Shown piece by piece: positions 38,018-50,300 of a DNA stretch of 64,000 nt. The first letter of the stretch is position 1. Each line of letters opens with the position of its first letter. Below the pieces are notes generated by a model. It saw nothing but the letters and a program-made list of their open reading frames with translations. It was not told where the DNA came from and did not search any database. Position numbers and translations under genes: made by a program. Source of the DNA: Reticulitermes speratus (lineage: Eukaryota; Arthropoda; Insecta; Blattodea; Rhinotermitidae); NCBI GenBank assembly GCA_021186555.1, contig JAJKFL010000006.1:36825478-36889477 (forward strand), read 5' to 3'.

Positions 38018-38116
38018 TTAAACATACATCACATTTCATCAATACCGAATCATCATTATTATTATTATTATTATTAAATGAAACAATCACGCATTTGCAA
38101 CAACGATAACATTCTG

Positions 38117-38578
38117 TTACGTTGTGTTAACAATAAACTGGAACCGTCTTAAAAATTCAGAAATGTAAAATTTCCTGCACCAACATCTGAAACCTACTCC
38201 ACACAAAATACTCGTACGTTAACTTTGAAATGCCATAACCAGCTCCCACACGATAAAACTTACACGCAAAACTGCCTTTTTCTGCCGTCTCTATGGCAAT
38301 CAGTACACACAGCCACTGAGCCATGCCTGCTACAGTAACACACAACCAGTCCACTTGGGGCGCCACAAGATCTCGCTTCCATGCTCCCACACTGTCGGAG
38401 ATCGCAGCGCTATCTACCACCGACTGTACGAAGCATTCAACCATGGTCGCTATCTATCATAAAGTGAACGTACTCCGTCACGTTTAGACGCTCCGCAGTG
38501 CCGCCTAGCAAGGATTTCACAAAGTACTGCCCTCTTCTGGGATATTATGCGGCGTCGTGTGGTAATTGTAAGAGCGCA
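38117..38578. other. near-invariant island (B-C interval)
   Basis: Sister of 11401-11861. Here the - strand frame 38157-38444 is open for 95 codons, starting MVECFVQSVVDSAA and ending FQMLVQEILHF. It has no signal peptide or motif that I recognise. Two GCTATCTA boxes lie near its start (about 38408-38456), in the position expected for a promoter. Confidence 0.45.
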
Positions 38579-38899
38579 GATGTCATCAACATCGCGGCGG
38601 AAGCCTGAAATCAAGGTAAGAACTGAAACGTTCTGTCAACGGACCAGATTAATATAGCAGATTTAGAAGACATTAAAAGGTAAACGTGTGACGCGGCACT
38701 CTCATGCTATGAATGTTATATATACAGTTACATTTAACGATTCCATAGCACTCGAAGACCTCGAACTTTATCGCAATCGTCTTCAGGAAATTTACCTAAG
38801 CTAAATCTAGACTGATTAAGCTTAGGTAAATTCATTATTTGCTTGGTGATGAAAAGTATGCAACTGGCTCGGGTCTTTCCGAAGAATGTGTAGACAGAA

Positions 38900-40150
38900 C
38901 CAAGTGCCGACAGTATTATTCAAGATAAGGGTGGAGATGTTACACCGCCAATTACAAGTACAGTACGGGCTGCGCACGTAAAACCCACAGTTATCCAGGA
39001 AATAAAATTGCCTACCATCAAATTAGAAACATTCTCAGGACATATTGAATTGTCGTCTAGATTTTGTAGCAATTTGAATCTTCGATAGACAATATCCGTC
39101 AGCCTCAAACATCAACAAACATGTCTTCCTCTGTGGGTGCCCAGAAGGCGAACCGAAACGTTTATTAGATGGTATAGCAGTAACCGGAGAAAAGTACGAA
39201 CGTACTAACGTAAGAACGAAGAAAATTCTTTGGGTACTGTATGGGGACAAGAATCGGAGTATCCACGCTCTCTTGGATTATTCAGAAAACCTACAGTCTG
39301 CACAATCGGATAGTACTGATGCACTTAATTCTACCTACGTCGAGTGTCATCGTCGGATTCAAGCTCTCAATGCTCTAGGAGAAAATACAGACGTCCACGG
39401 ACAGATTTTTTATGGCTGTGCTACGATTTGTGTGAAGACGAATTCTACCCATACAATTTACTCTGACAAAGCACATATATACCAAACCGCTAAATTTGAA
39501 CTTATTCAACTTTTCGCGTTGCCGGCAGACTCCAAGACTCACGAACGCCTAGAGCATCACGGCGTTACTCGCACATTCATTGCACCACGGGCAGCTTGGT
39601 GAGGAGGATGGTGGGAATGAATGATTGGTTCCACTAAGCGCTGCTTGAGGAAAGTACTAGGACAACCACAGGTCGAAGAAGAAAGACTAAACACCATTCT
39701 AATTGGCACTGAATCTGTCCTTAATTCACGACTTTAAGGTCATCTCGTCCTCTTAATGCTGAAAAACCTAACAAGAATTCCGTGTGGACTGAGCCAGTTA
39801 CGAAAAAAAGAAAGGTCCAAAGAATTTGAAATAAAATAAATGATCGCTGAAGATTTCTGGCGGCGGTGAAAGGGGGAATATATTCTACAGCTCCGTAACT
39901 ACCGTGAAGTGAAACGTCCACCTCGAAAACATCTTAATTTTAGAGTTCGAGATGTCGTTCTTCTACAGGAAGATATCCAGCCCAGTCACACTTCGCCAGC
40001 AAGACGGAGACAGGATCAATCGCTCGGAGCAGCTGGTCACTCCTTTGGAAATTGACCAGGTTGGGGAGGATGTGGAGACCTAGAGAGATACATCGAACGC
40101 CATCTGTTACACATGAATGTGTACCCTCTCTGTATTCAAAAGTCAATGAG
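38900..40150 (+). mobile_element. BEL/Pao LTR-retroelement fossil (B-C interval)
   Basis: Sister of 12190-13420, with the same two recognisable parts (gag-like and integrase end) in the same order. It is broken in several places. It is older than the tandem duplication. Confidence 0.7.
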
Positions 40151-41023
40151 AGCAGTACACCAGAAAAAAAACGGTTCGTAGCAGTTCACAATGGTGGTTT
40201 TATTCACGACAATAATAACACGACCGAAACGTAGTGGAGTCGGATCTTTATTTTATTGCTCACAATTGTCTTATTTTCAAAAGTGAGAATCAATAGTCAC
40301 TCTTCAAATATTAATGTCAGATAGCGAATATTTTACATATTACATAATAACACTCTACTGAAAATTCACTATTTAACACCAAACATTAATCTAAATTATA
40401 TTTAAATACTCAGTTCCTACCTCACGCAGAACAGATTACGTCTTCATTAAATATCTTTCAGTTAAATCCGTTTAAGATCAAAGATGCCTCTAAGAATCTT
40501 ACGAAACACAAACACATTCTCTGAGTAAGATGCAATTTTGGATGTTAAGTCTCGTGGTACGTGCAATAACCATCAGACATTAAAGGTTTAACAGGTGAAC
40601 TTGTATTACAGGATGACAGCTTTGGAAGGAGAGTTACCACAATCACTCAAACAAGATGAAAGTTATTTACAAAATTGAGTAAACAAAGCTGAGTGTCACT
40701 AATGACATCAAAACACCAAAGATGATCATATGTTCAATAAAAATAATTACGTCAACTTCTCTTCAAGTGAAGTAGATATGTTTTCGTGTAAAGCTCACTT
40801 CCACTAAGTTTTAACCAGTCCATACTTTCAAATATAGACCTAATTCTTATGTGCCTTTGATAAATTAAAGTCTCTTCTGACAGAAAAACTTTACACCTGC
40901 TTAAGTTTTCGGAAAACTGTCCGAATAATTTACGCCTCCCGCCGACTTCAAACTGATATTAATAAGTGAAACAAAGTAAAAACTTCTTCAGTCATTACTA
41001 TTTCACAGGAAACGACTCTGTCT
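40151..41023. other. B-C intergenic end, upstream of gene C
   Basis: Continues the alignment with 13421-14000 and then 16216-16494; the mariner, SINE and AT tract of the A-B interval are missing. No gene is seen. Confidence 0.55.
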
Positions 41024-41163
41024 AACACTTGTATATAAACTGTCAGTTGAACTGCAGATCTCTCGAGTGTCACTTGTTTCAGTGGGTCCAAGTGTCTGTA
41101 GTGATCGCATTCAAGTTTGCTAAAAAACGCATTCGGTTACACTTTGCACAGACAAGTTACATT
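41024..41163 (+). promoter_or_regulatory. candidate promoter and 5' UTR of gene C
   Basis: The block matches the one before gene B, here with a better TATA box (TATATAAA at about 41032-41039) followed by TCAGTT. The upstream 400 bp also aligns with gene B, so both genes probably inherited one promoter. Confidence 0.33.
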
Positions 41164-44100
41164 ATGGAAACGAAGAAAACTGTTACAAACAATCTAACAC
41201 AGCATCGTTTTCGTGTAACACTATTTTTATTGAGGTTAGGCGGTGTCTCTATTTACGTGGATAAAACGTCAAAAGGAAATTTCTTGTATAATTCTACAGT
41301 GACTATCTGTGCGTATGCTGTGTTCATGGCCCTGATAATGGACTTCATCGTGCACAGAGATGATTTGAAGAGAGCTATGAAGACATTTCGTGTGATTGTG
41401 GCATGCATATTAATTTTCTGGATGCATCTCAGCGTCAGGTAATGACACATTTCGAAAATTAAGTTTCAAAAGCGAATAAATACGGTGTATATAATGGTGT
41501 AAATAATAGTTCTGGAACATAACAGGAAAAATTACGAGGACGACGACGATATTATTATCATTATTATTATTATTACTAATGCAGTTAACGTTTCTAAATT
41601 TCGTTTGTTTAGTTGAATATTTGATTTCACACATTTTAAAGCAATAAATTTGGCCTATATATAAACGTCTACTACCACACTGAACTCGTACTAACTAAGC
41701 CAAATGGATTATCACTCTGGTATATTTCATTGCCCACTACAAAAGAAACTTAATTCAAATAGATGTTTAACGTGTAGAATCTTCAAAGTGGCCACAGGAA
41801 GGGCTTCCCTTTTTGTTGACCCCCCGAAGACGGGAAGTCCCATAATTAAAGCTCAAAAGATGCACATAAGAGAACGTGGTGTTTGTCTGTGTCTTTTGAA
41901 ATTAAGGCAGGTGAAACAGTGTGTGAAAGAAACTCAACAGCTGTCTTTATTTACTATTCAACCCGTCGAATGAAGATGACTTTTTACACTTAGTATAAAG
42001 TGAAAAATTGAGCCATCAACTTGAAAACAACTGCCTCCTTTGAATTGACAAGTGAGATTTATGAAGAAATTGAGGTCAAGAACTTACCTACAGCTTTCAT
42101 TAAAGTTGACGTTCCGTTCGAATATCGACCTAGACGTCGACTATACTGAGGTTATCGTGGTTTTACTCTGTCACTCCACAAACATGTCGAGATACTTCCT
42201 TTAATTACAACACGACCACTTCCATTCATTTTTCCAGTTCTTTTTACCGACTAATAAACCCACCAACTAAGCTGGTGACAGCGTTGTTAAATAAACTGTC
42301 ATTCTTTCACAAGTTATACTGCTAGTGTATATCGCTAGACGTATTTCCGAAAATGCGTCTTACATTGGATTTAGCCTAGTAATTCAATTTTCCATAGAAC
42401 GTACCATGTCCGATAATTGTTTTGTTCTAAGAGATCCTATGTTCAGTCTGTAGAACACAGTGTCATTTCATGGCTTCTAGGTTCCGTATGGATAAATTTG
42501 AAGAGCTGATTCGCCTCACGGAATTCTTCACATGGGAAGAACTGCCAATCAGAGATCCAGAAACTGGTCTCCGTACGTTTGCGGGATTGATAATGGATAT
42601 CCAGAACATCAGTAAAAATATATTTATTTTCACCACAGTGTACCACGTGGTCCAGACGTCTATACGAATTTTTACGTCTCATGATATGGTTTTCGAAGCT
42701 TGGTATCCTTTCGATGCATCCACCAGCCCAGTTTACGAGCTGATACTGATTTCACAGGTAAAGTAATAGTACTGGATTCGTAACATTAATGAAAAATGCT
42801 TACATTAAATGGAAGGCGACAGCACTCCCTTTATTCAACATTTTACTCTATAATTATAAATGAATGCTTGTGAAGATAGAAGGTAAATCTGTCACGTTAC
42901 ATACCAAGCAAGCACTAAGGGGAGGCAGAGGTACAACTCTACCCATTGTCGACCCTGGCAGTAGAAGTTGGAGGGTGGTCATCCTCACGCCTCGGCCGCT
43001 TTACCCGCGAGAAAGAGAACCGGTACCAATTGCACAGGGGAGTTGGTGGGCCTGTGGGGCGGTCTGGGTGTGTCCGGAAGTTCTCACCCCACTGGGTTTC
43101 AAAACCCGGAGAGTGGAACCCGTAGGGAGCCGCTATAACGACTGCGCTATCCCGGTCGCCATTTGAAGCTACTTTTTTTCCCCCAATGGCTCGACAGAGC
43201 CTTGGGGGCTTAGGCCGCCTCATTTTTCGAGGTTTCACGCTCACACACTTTTTAGACAAACCACACTCGGTAGGACTCCTCTGGACGAGGGACCAGCTCG
43301 TCGCAGAGACCTCTACATGACAGCACACAACACTAACAGAAGACAGACATCCATGCCCTAGGCGGGATTTTTTTTTTTTTTTTTTTTGCCTGTCCGGGTT
43401 TTTTCCCCTTTGATCCATTTTTGTACTGTTTTATATCCTTTCGTCCTTCATGTCACTTTTTACGTTCCATGCTACCGTCCTTTCAACAAACACAACACAA
43501 ACATCCATGCCCCCGGTGGGATTTTTTTTTTTTTTTTTTTTTTTGCCTGTCCGGGGTTTTCCCCCTTTGATCCATTTTTTTTTGTACTGTTTTATATCCT
43601 TTCGTCCTTCGTGTCACTTTTTACGTTCCATGCTACCGTCCTTTCAACAAACACAACACAAACATCCATGCCCCCGGTGGGATTCGAACCCACGATCCTA
43701 GTAAGCGAGCGGCCGAAGACCCACGCCTTAGACCGCACGGCCACTGGGATCGGCCGAACCCACAATCTCAGTAAGCCAGCGGCCGTAGACCCACGCCTTA
43801 GACCGCGCGGCCACTGGGATCGGCTTTGAAGCTATAGGCCTACAAATTAATACACAATTAGTGGGATAAGTCTTCATTCATACATGATGGAAATGGTGCT
43901 CTCAGAAGTTCCTCTGAACTGTTTTGAGTTGAAGATAAAAATTTAACTTGCTTGGCATCAACCGGTAAAGTATACTCAATGATAATTGTTGAAACTCATG
44001 ACGACTTATTGAACCACGATGATTATTTTTAAAAATTAATTCCTGCCTTACTTTCAGCGTTTCTCTACCTTCTACATAAATATAATTTGAAAGAAAATGT

Positions 44101-47100
44101 AAAAGTGAATTTGTCCCTCTAAGATAGATATGTGTTACAGAGCTCTCCAAGCACTTTTCAGGCTACATTTTAAAAACCTAATTTTCTATTTATCATCAAA
44201 AGTTGTAAAATAATATACTAGAATTTTGTATATCTCAGTAAACCTGAGCACTTAGTGTACATATTCCGTTCCACGATACTCCCTCTTCTCCTTATAGTTA
44301 TAAGGCTCTACTACAGCCCGAATAATTGAGATTTGTTAAAGCAATGGTATAACAAATACTTTGTTTCGTGGCTGTTTCAGCGTCTTATCAAGAAAGTGGT
44401 TAATTTTACACTTTAGCTAAGTGGGCATTCCAGGGATTCTAATCACCCACTACTACTTATGTATTAAAGGCCACATATTCAAAAATACGAATAGGCTGTA
44501 AGCCAACTATATCATCTACAAGTTCCCTCGCTTTCTCTGTTCCGTCACTTTCAGAGTGGCACAGAAGACAGATCTTAAGTAAACCTTTGCAACATACAAC
44601 CACTGGAAAATATTCACAAAGAAGAAGAGTCTAAAACAAAACACAGATACAGCAATTTAAACACGCAGAAATAATTGCTCTTGACAGCAATGTACTGAGA
44701 ATCGGTGATCTACACGTATGTTATGGTGAATATAAATAATCGTTTACTTAACTACAAATTAATTAACTAAAATCTAGTTCTCTTTCTTCATTCAGGTTAT
44801 CGCATCAATGCAATATCAGTGCATTTTTTTCGGCTTCCCTATCCTATACGCCGTAATGGTTTGCGTCGCTTGCAGTCAGCTGGAGAAACTTACAGCGAAA
44901 ATCTACGACATAAACCAGAAGCGCTTCACGTCAGAAGATGACTCAGTAAGGGAGGGTGATATTCAGAAAAGACTTCATGAATGTGTCCAACACCACCAAC
45001 TTATTATGCGGTATGTATATACACCTATGTCATCAACAACATTAAGAAAATAGTGTTCTTTTTTAATTTCACATCGGACGTCACTCTACAGCCGGACCAA
45101 TCGCGTGACTGCAGGCAGCTTAGCGATGGCCGCTGTTCCACTTTGCCGTTAAGTGGGTGTCCAAGCGTTTTAGTCCAATGTGTTCAGTTAATATTAGTTT
45201 CTTCCTAATCACATTTACGTAAGATGCTGGAAATAATTCCCTTCGCCTGTCTGACGTGCGTCACAACTAACAACCGCATTGTTAACAGCACGTCGAAGAT
45301 TTGCAGGTGAATTTCAAACATTACCTCTATCTTGACCGTTCTTCTGTGGAAAAATTCGGTAAGTCAAATGTAGGAGTATTATAATCAGGATAAATTAATT
45401 ATTTTATGAAGTGGTGCTAACAGATTTCTGCTCAGTTACAAAGCTATCATTAGTCGTACTCAAGACATTGTTATCGGCCATTCAGGTACAATCCCTGAAC
45501 AGGACTGGCGATTCGGATTTAAATCCTGAACGGGCCTTATTGAGATAAATTCCTTTTGGGTTATTTACTTGGAAAAGGGACTTTTGACTGTAGCATAAAG
45601 ATGGTTAGGGACAAGAGCGAGACGAAATGAGTGCGGCTAAAGCATTCAAAAGAATAAGCCTGAGCACAATAGCTATCAAGTGTCAAGTTGATTGGAGTTT
45701 TGCAGCTCGGCGTTCCTTAGTGAAACACAAGACTTGACACTTTTTGAGGTCATAATTCCTTGAGTGAGAAGTGCCAGTGGGCAACACCCCAAAATGTTCG
45801 ATTATGAGACATTTGGGGTCTACCGGCTTAAATTAGCACAAATAATCAGGTTCAGTTTTCCAACAATTTGAATTCGGTCTATGAGGTTTCTCGAAATTTA
45901 TGTTTCGGCCGATAGAGTAATTTTGGAATATAGGAAGGGGGACTTGACTTTGCGTGTTGTGACGGGAATGCGAACTAGTAATTAGGACACTCCGTTTTGG
46001 CAGTTGGAGTAGCACGGATGCAAAATTTGGGTGTTCCGTAAATTTCGGGAAGTTTACTACAAAATTTCAATTAGAAAGTGGTGTTATGTGGAATCAGGGT
46101 TTGGAATGAAATGCCAAATCCTGCAAGGTAGGGGAGTATAAAGTGTATTTCGTGTTTTACGAATACACGGTAAACTTGAAACTGTAACGTTTATACAGGT
46201 AATTACACAAGTGATAAGTAGCTACGTTTGTTCAAAATGCCGCGGTTACACTTTTAACGAACTACGAAGTTACATAATTACTGTGCAGTAGTAGGAGTGA
46301 AGCATGTCTTCAGTAAATCAAGGAAGTTAAGTTTGTGTTTCTTTGTGAGTGATCGTAGAAGCAGTGGCTTGCGGATGTTGCAGGGATCTTTTACGTACAT
46401 TACCCTGAGGAAGGACCTTCGTTTTCACGATCTGACTATTTGTCTTACCTGGAATAATCATCCAATGTGTCCATCAAACACGGTCCTTCCCGTGTTCATA
46501 TCCTAATTGCATGTATTATCATTTTCTGGCGCTCTAATCCTCCAAGTTGAACGCCCTATTTCATCACTCGAATCTTATATCCATCAGTCAATAAATTCCT
46601 ACTTCGAAATAATTACATTAATTCAACAAAACCAAGGAGTAGGAGAAAGACGGAAGAACATCAGTTAAGACATCCTCTAATTGGTGCTTCATCACTGAAT
46701 CTATCTACATCCCGGGCAACCGACTGTGTAGACAAGTGGTATTCAACCTGGGGTACGCGTACCCCGGGGGTACGCGGAGACATCTTAGGGGGTACGTAAA
46801 ATTTTAAAAAATAAATATATTATTTCATGATAAACACTGAATAATCAGGGCCAGATTTAGGGTTAGCCACAAGAGACCCGGACATAAGGACATGCGATTT
46901 GGGAGCGCCATTTTTTCCTCTCTCTTCTTCTTATCTGAGCGGCTAGTTTCAATTTATTCCACATAGTGCATATAATATGTTTGTTATTTAATAGCTTGAC
47001 TCTCCTTTTTCTCATTTAAAACTTATTATTTGATATATTATTTTGGATGTAATTTATTTAACTTATTTTATATGTAGATTATAGGCTATGCATAACTTGA

Positions 47101-47336
47101 ATTATGCACTAACAACTTTGGGGGTACAAAGTTGAAGAGAAATTATATGTGGGGGTACGCGAACAAAAAAGGTTGAATACCACTGGTGTAGAGGACGGTA
47201 GCATACTACAAGGAAAATAAGTACATATTTAGACACGATATAAAAAAGATAATAATAATAAAATTAAATAATTTTCAGTATGCACAAGAAATTCGAAAAC
47301 AGGGAACTAAAGTTTTAAGTAGGTATACATCTGAAG

Positions 47337-47373
<37 letters not shown>

Positions 47374-50300
47374 GGCCACAACATCCTTGTAATTCTTCAG
47401 ATGGGCTGAAGTTGGCGTTGTAACTGAGCCGAAACACGAAGCCACGACATCATGATATCAACGAGTCATGTTGCCTGTGGTATGCCTTCATCTGATTCGC
47501 TGAAAACACTACAGGCCTATTTTATGTTTTCTTTCATACTTTCTAGAGCGAAGACACATACACAACTTAGGCCCGTCGCTTAATAGGCTGTTCAGGGGTG
47601 TCGCGCCGGGAGGGCCACAAAGTCCTGCTTATTGTTGTCTCTAAAGAAAGCATAGAATAATCTCCTTCGTGGACTGTTGCACTGCCTCGCTGGTAAAAAC
47701 TCATACGTTCTGTCGTATTCGGAGGGATGATCAGAAATACATATCAGAATATGTGTTAATATATCGCGTGTAAATTTATGTTCTCCGAAAGAAGAGAGCC
47801 CAATTATCATTTTTCCACGAGGCTTGACAGCCCCTAGTGGGCCAGGGTCTCCTCATTGTTGAGGCTTCACGATCACACTCAGACATAACACATTCGGTAG
47901 GACTCCTCTGTACAAGTGATCAGCCCGTTACAAAGACCTCTACTTGACAACACACAACAATCACAAGGTATATACATCCATGCCCCTAGCGGGATTCGAA
48001 TCCGCAATCTCAACAACCAAGTGGGTGCAGACAAACGCCTTACACCGCACGGCACTCATAGCACACCGCACACCAAAATTAGCACCATGAAATTACACTT
48101 TGTATATTAATATCGTAAATCTTAAATTCTACGAGCTCACGTATCCACTGAGACGAATCTGCTTATGCGGTACTAAAGAATAAACCACATACTAGTCCTG
48201 TGGTATGTGCAAGGGGCTGTTTGCACATACCACACGACTAGTCATATAGGGATATGGTCGGAAATGGATCGAATAAGCGAAATATATTTGCATATGCATA
48301 AGAATACTGCCACGATATGTCAAGCAAGTAGAGTTTTAACCAAATTTTATACTCTACTTGTTTTATAATAACTGTCAAATAATACGATATACACGTAATA
48401 GTCCTATAATGTATTACAGACTATGTATGTATGTATGTACCACTCGGCGAATTGAACTTCAGTGCGAAGTACTATATATACAAATATTAAGAATGTAATC
48501 TATCATTGATTATTTCTTCTAACAAATGCACCAATTGGTGCATTTGTTGATAGAAATAATCAATTATACAAAGATGCACGGTGAATATAAAGTAATCTAT
48601 CATATTTTAGCTAGTTTTAAAACTCGTTGTAAGAACTCTCTGAAGATGGCACAGTAGTGCCGAAACATGTAGCAGTGATAAAAGACTAAAGACCTGCTAC
48701 TGCGTATGTTGTATGTGCATTTAGTTTGTTTAGTAAAAGAAAATAAGTTTGAGGACAGTTCGGAGCAAAAAGTGATATTCTTTACGCCCTATATTTAAGT
48801 AGACTTTTAAGTGGACAATTTTACAAAATATACTAGGATTTAGGAAACCTTTAGAAAACGTTTTAACAATTTCTGAATTAGTATCGAAGAAAAGCAAGTC
48901 CGTGTGCGTGCCAGGAAGGCTTGTTTGGAAGTAGAAATAATCATATGTTTCCACTCATTCTTAACCTGGGAACTAAAGAAAGTGAGAGGTGAGTTCCACA
49001 TTCCGGCCGCTTTACCCTAGGAAAAAGAACTCCGGGTTCCCGTGGACTAAGAGGTTGGGTGGGCCCCAGTGCTAGTCTGGACGCTTTTGGATAAAGAAAA
49101 TATTTTGCCCCTACCGCAAATCGAACAACTATTCCTCGGTCGTCCAGCCCACAGCCTAGTCATTACAGTGACTAAGCTACCCCGTATTATACGAGTGTGT
49201 ATCGAAAGCTCCGATAATGTGTTGATTACTGATAGGCCATGAAATATGTACAAGAATTTTCAACTACGACTGCGTCTGCCACCACGAGAAAGATTGGCTG
49301 TAACACTAAGTAACAAAACTTTTCCGCATAAGAGTTTAATTCAGACATCATTTTTTTTTCAATGGAAATTTAAAAAAATAAGGCTTACTCTCTTGAATGG
49401 AAATTCTTGCTCGAAATATTTTCACGTGTTCGTAAATTGTTTTCCTCTTGGTGCAGACATCAGGAAATATTCTTCTGAATTTAGGACTACGTTCATTGCA
49501 CTGTAAGCCCTTCTGTATAATTTCAGGTACATGCGGACCTTAGAAGACACAATGAACTTCACACTATGCGGTGTGTTCCTGATGCTTTTGATCACACTGT
49601 GTTTTGTCGCTTTCTCCTCTGCCATGGTAAAATAACTTTAATACAGAAGTACAATACTTATGTAAAATACACTTCTCCTTTTTCTATAACTCATGCACAT
49701 CTTTGTTCAAATAAGCGAATTCGGGCTGTAACATTACTTGCAGTAAGTACCATAAAAAGTATTGAAAGCCACTCAAGAGTGCAGATTTGGCCTCGAGAAC
49801 GTGGGTCGGGTTCCCTTTATCTCCGGGTAAATCTTACAGGCACACACACACACACACACACAATTTGAAGTTTTCGTGGCGACTAAATTCAATAAACTTT
49901 TCTCGGGCTAGCAGCCGCTTCAGGTGGTTAATTGGCTAGTAAACCAACGTTTCGAGAACCATCTCTGTCCTCGTCATGAGGGTAGTAGGGAATAACTCAG
50001 ATGTCCATCCGCGTAATGACATCTGCCCGAACCCTTGGCTCATACCTGGTGATCCGCCCACCAACCCTCGCCCTCAAAAGACACAACTGCATTTTATTCC
50101 ATTGTACTTTAACTGGAATACAATGGTTACTAGACGTAAACATCTAACGGTCTGACTTCACCTGCGAAATGGTGATAAGGTTAATGTCACACTGCTGAGT
50201 AACCAACATTAAAGTATTTTTACGGAAAATTTGAATTATTCAATTCCCTCTACTGCCCCATATATTAGATATATAGATATGTTGAATGCAGATATTTATG

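Larger units (their letters stand above)
42758..44795 (+). other. intron 2 of gene C
   Basis: Carries two SINE units (42880-43160 and the multimer 43172-43824); the remainder matches gene B intron 2. Confidence 0.6.
45011..49526 (+). other. intron 3 of gene C
   Basis: Matches gene B intron 3 at both ends. Private material includes 45470-47215 (with the hAT MITE inside), and the SINE and fold-back DNA between about 47500 and 48725. Confidence 0.55.

Noticed and set aside
1-41000. Copies A and B as an assembly duplication of one locus
   Set aside because: Several percent divergence, private insertions on each side and distinct exon sequences argue for real paralogues, although long-read confirmation is not available here.
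43680-43824. Two tRNA-like heads that could be tRNA genes
   Set aside because: They lack a proper acceptor stem and cloverleaf, run into SINE bodies with T runs, and share a target duplication, so they are SINE heads.
43386-43829. Open frame of 147 codons rich in Phe
   Set aside because: It is the poly(T) tails and bodies of the SINE multimer read in frame; no protein family features.
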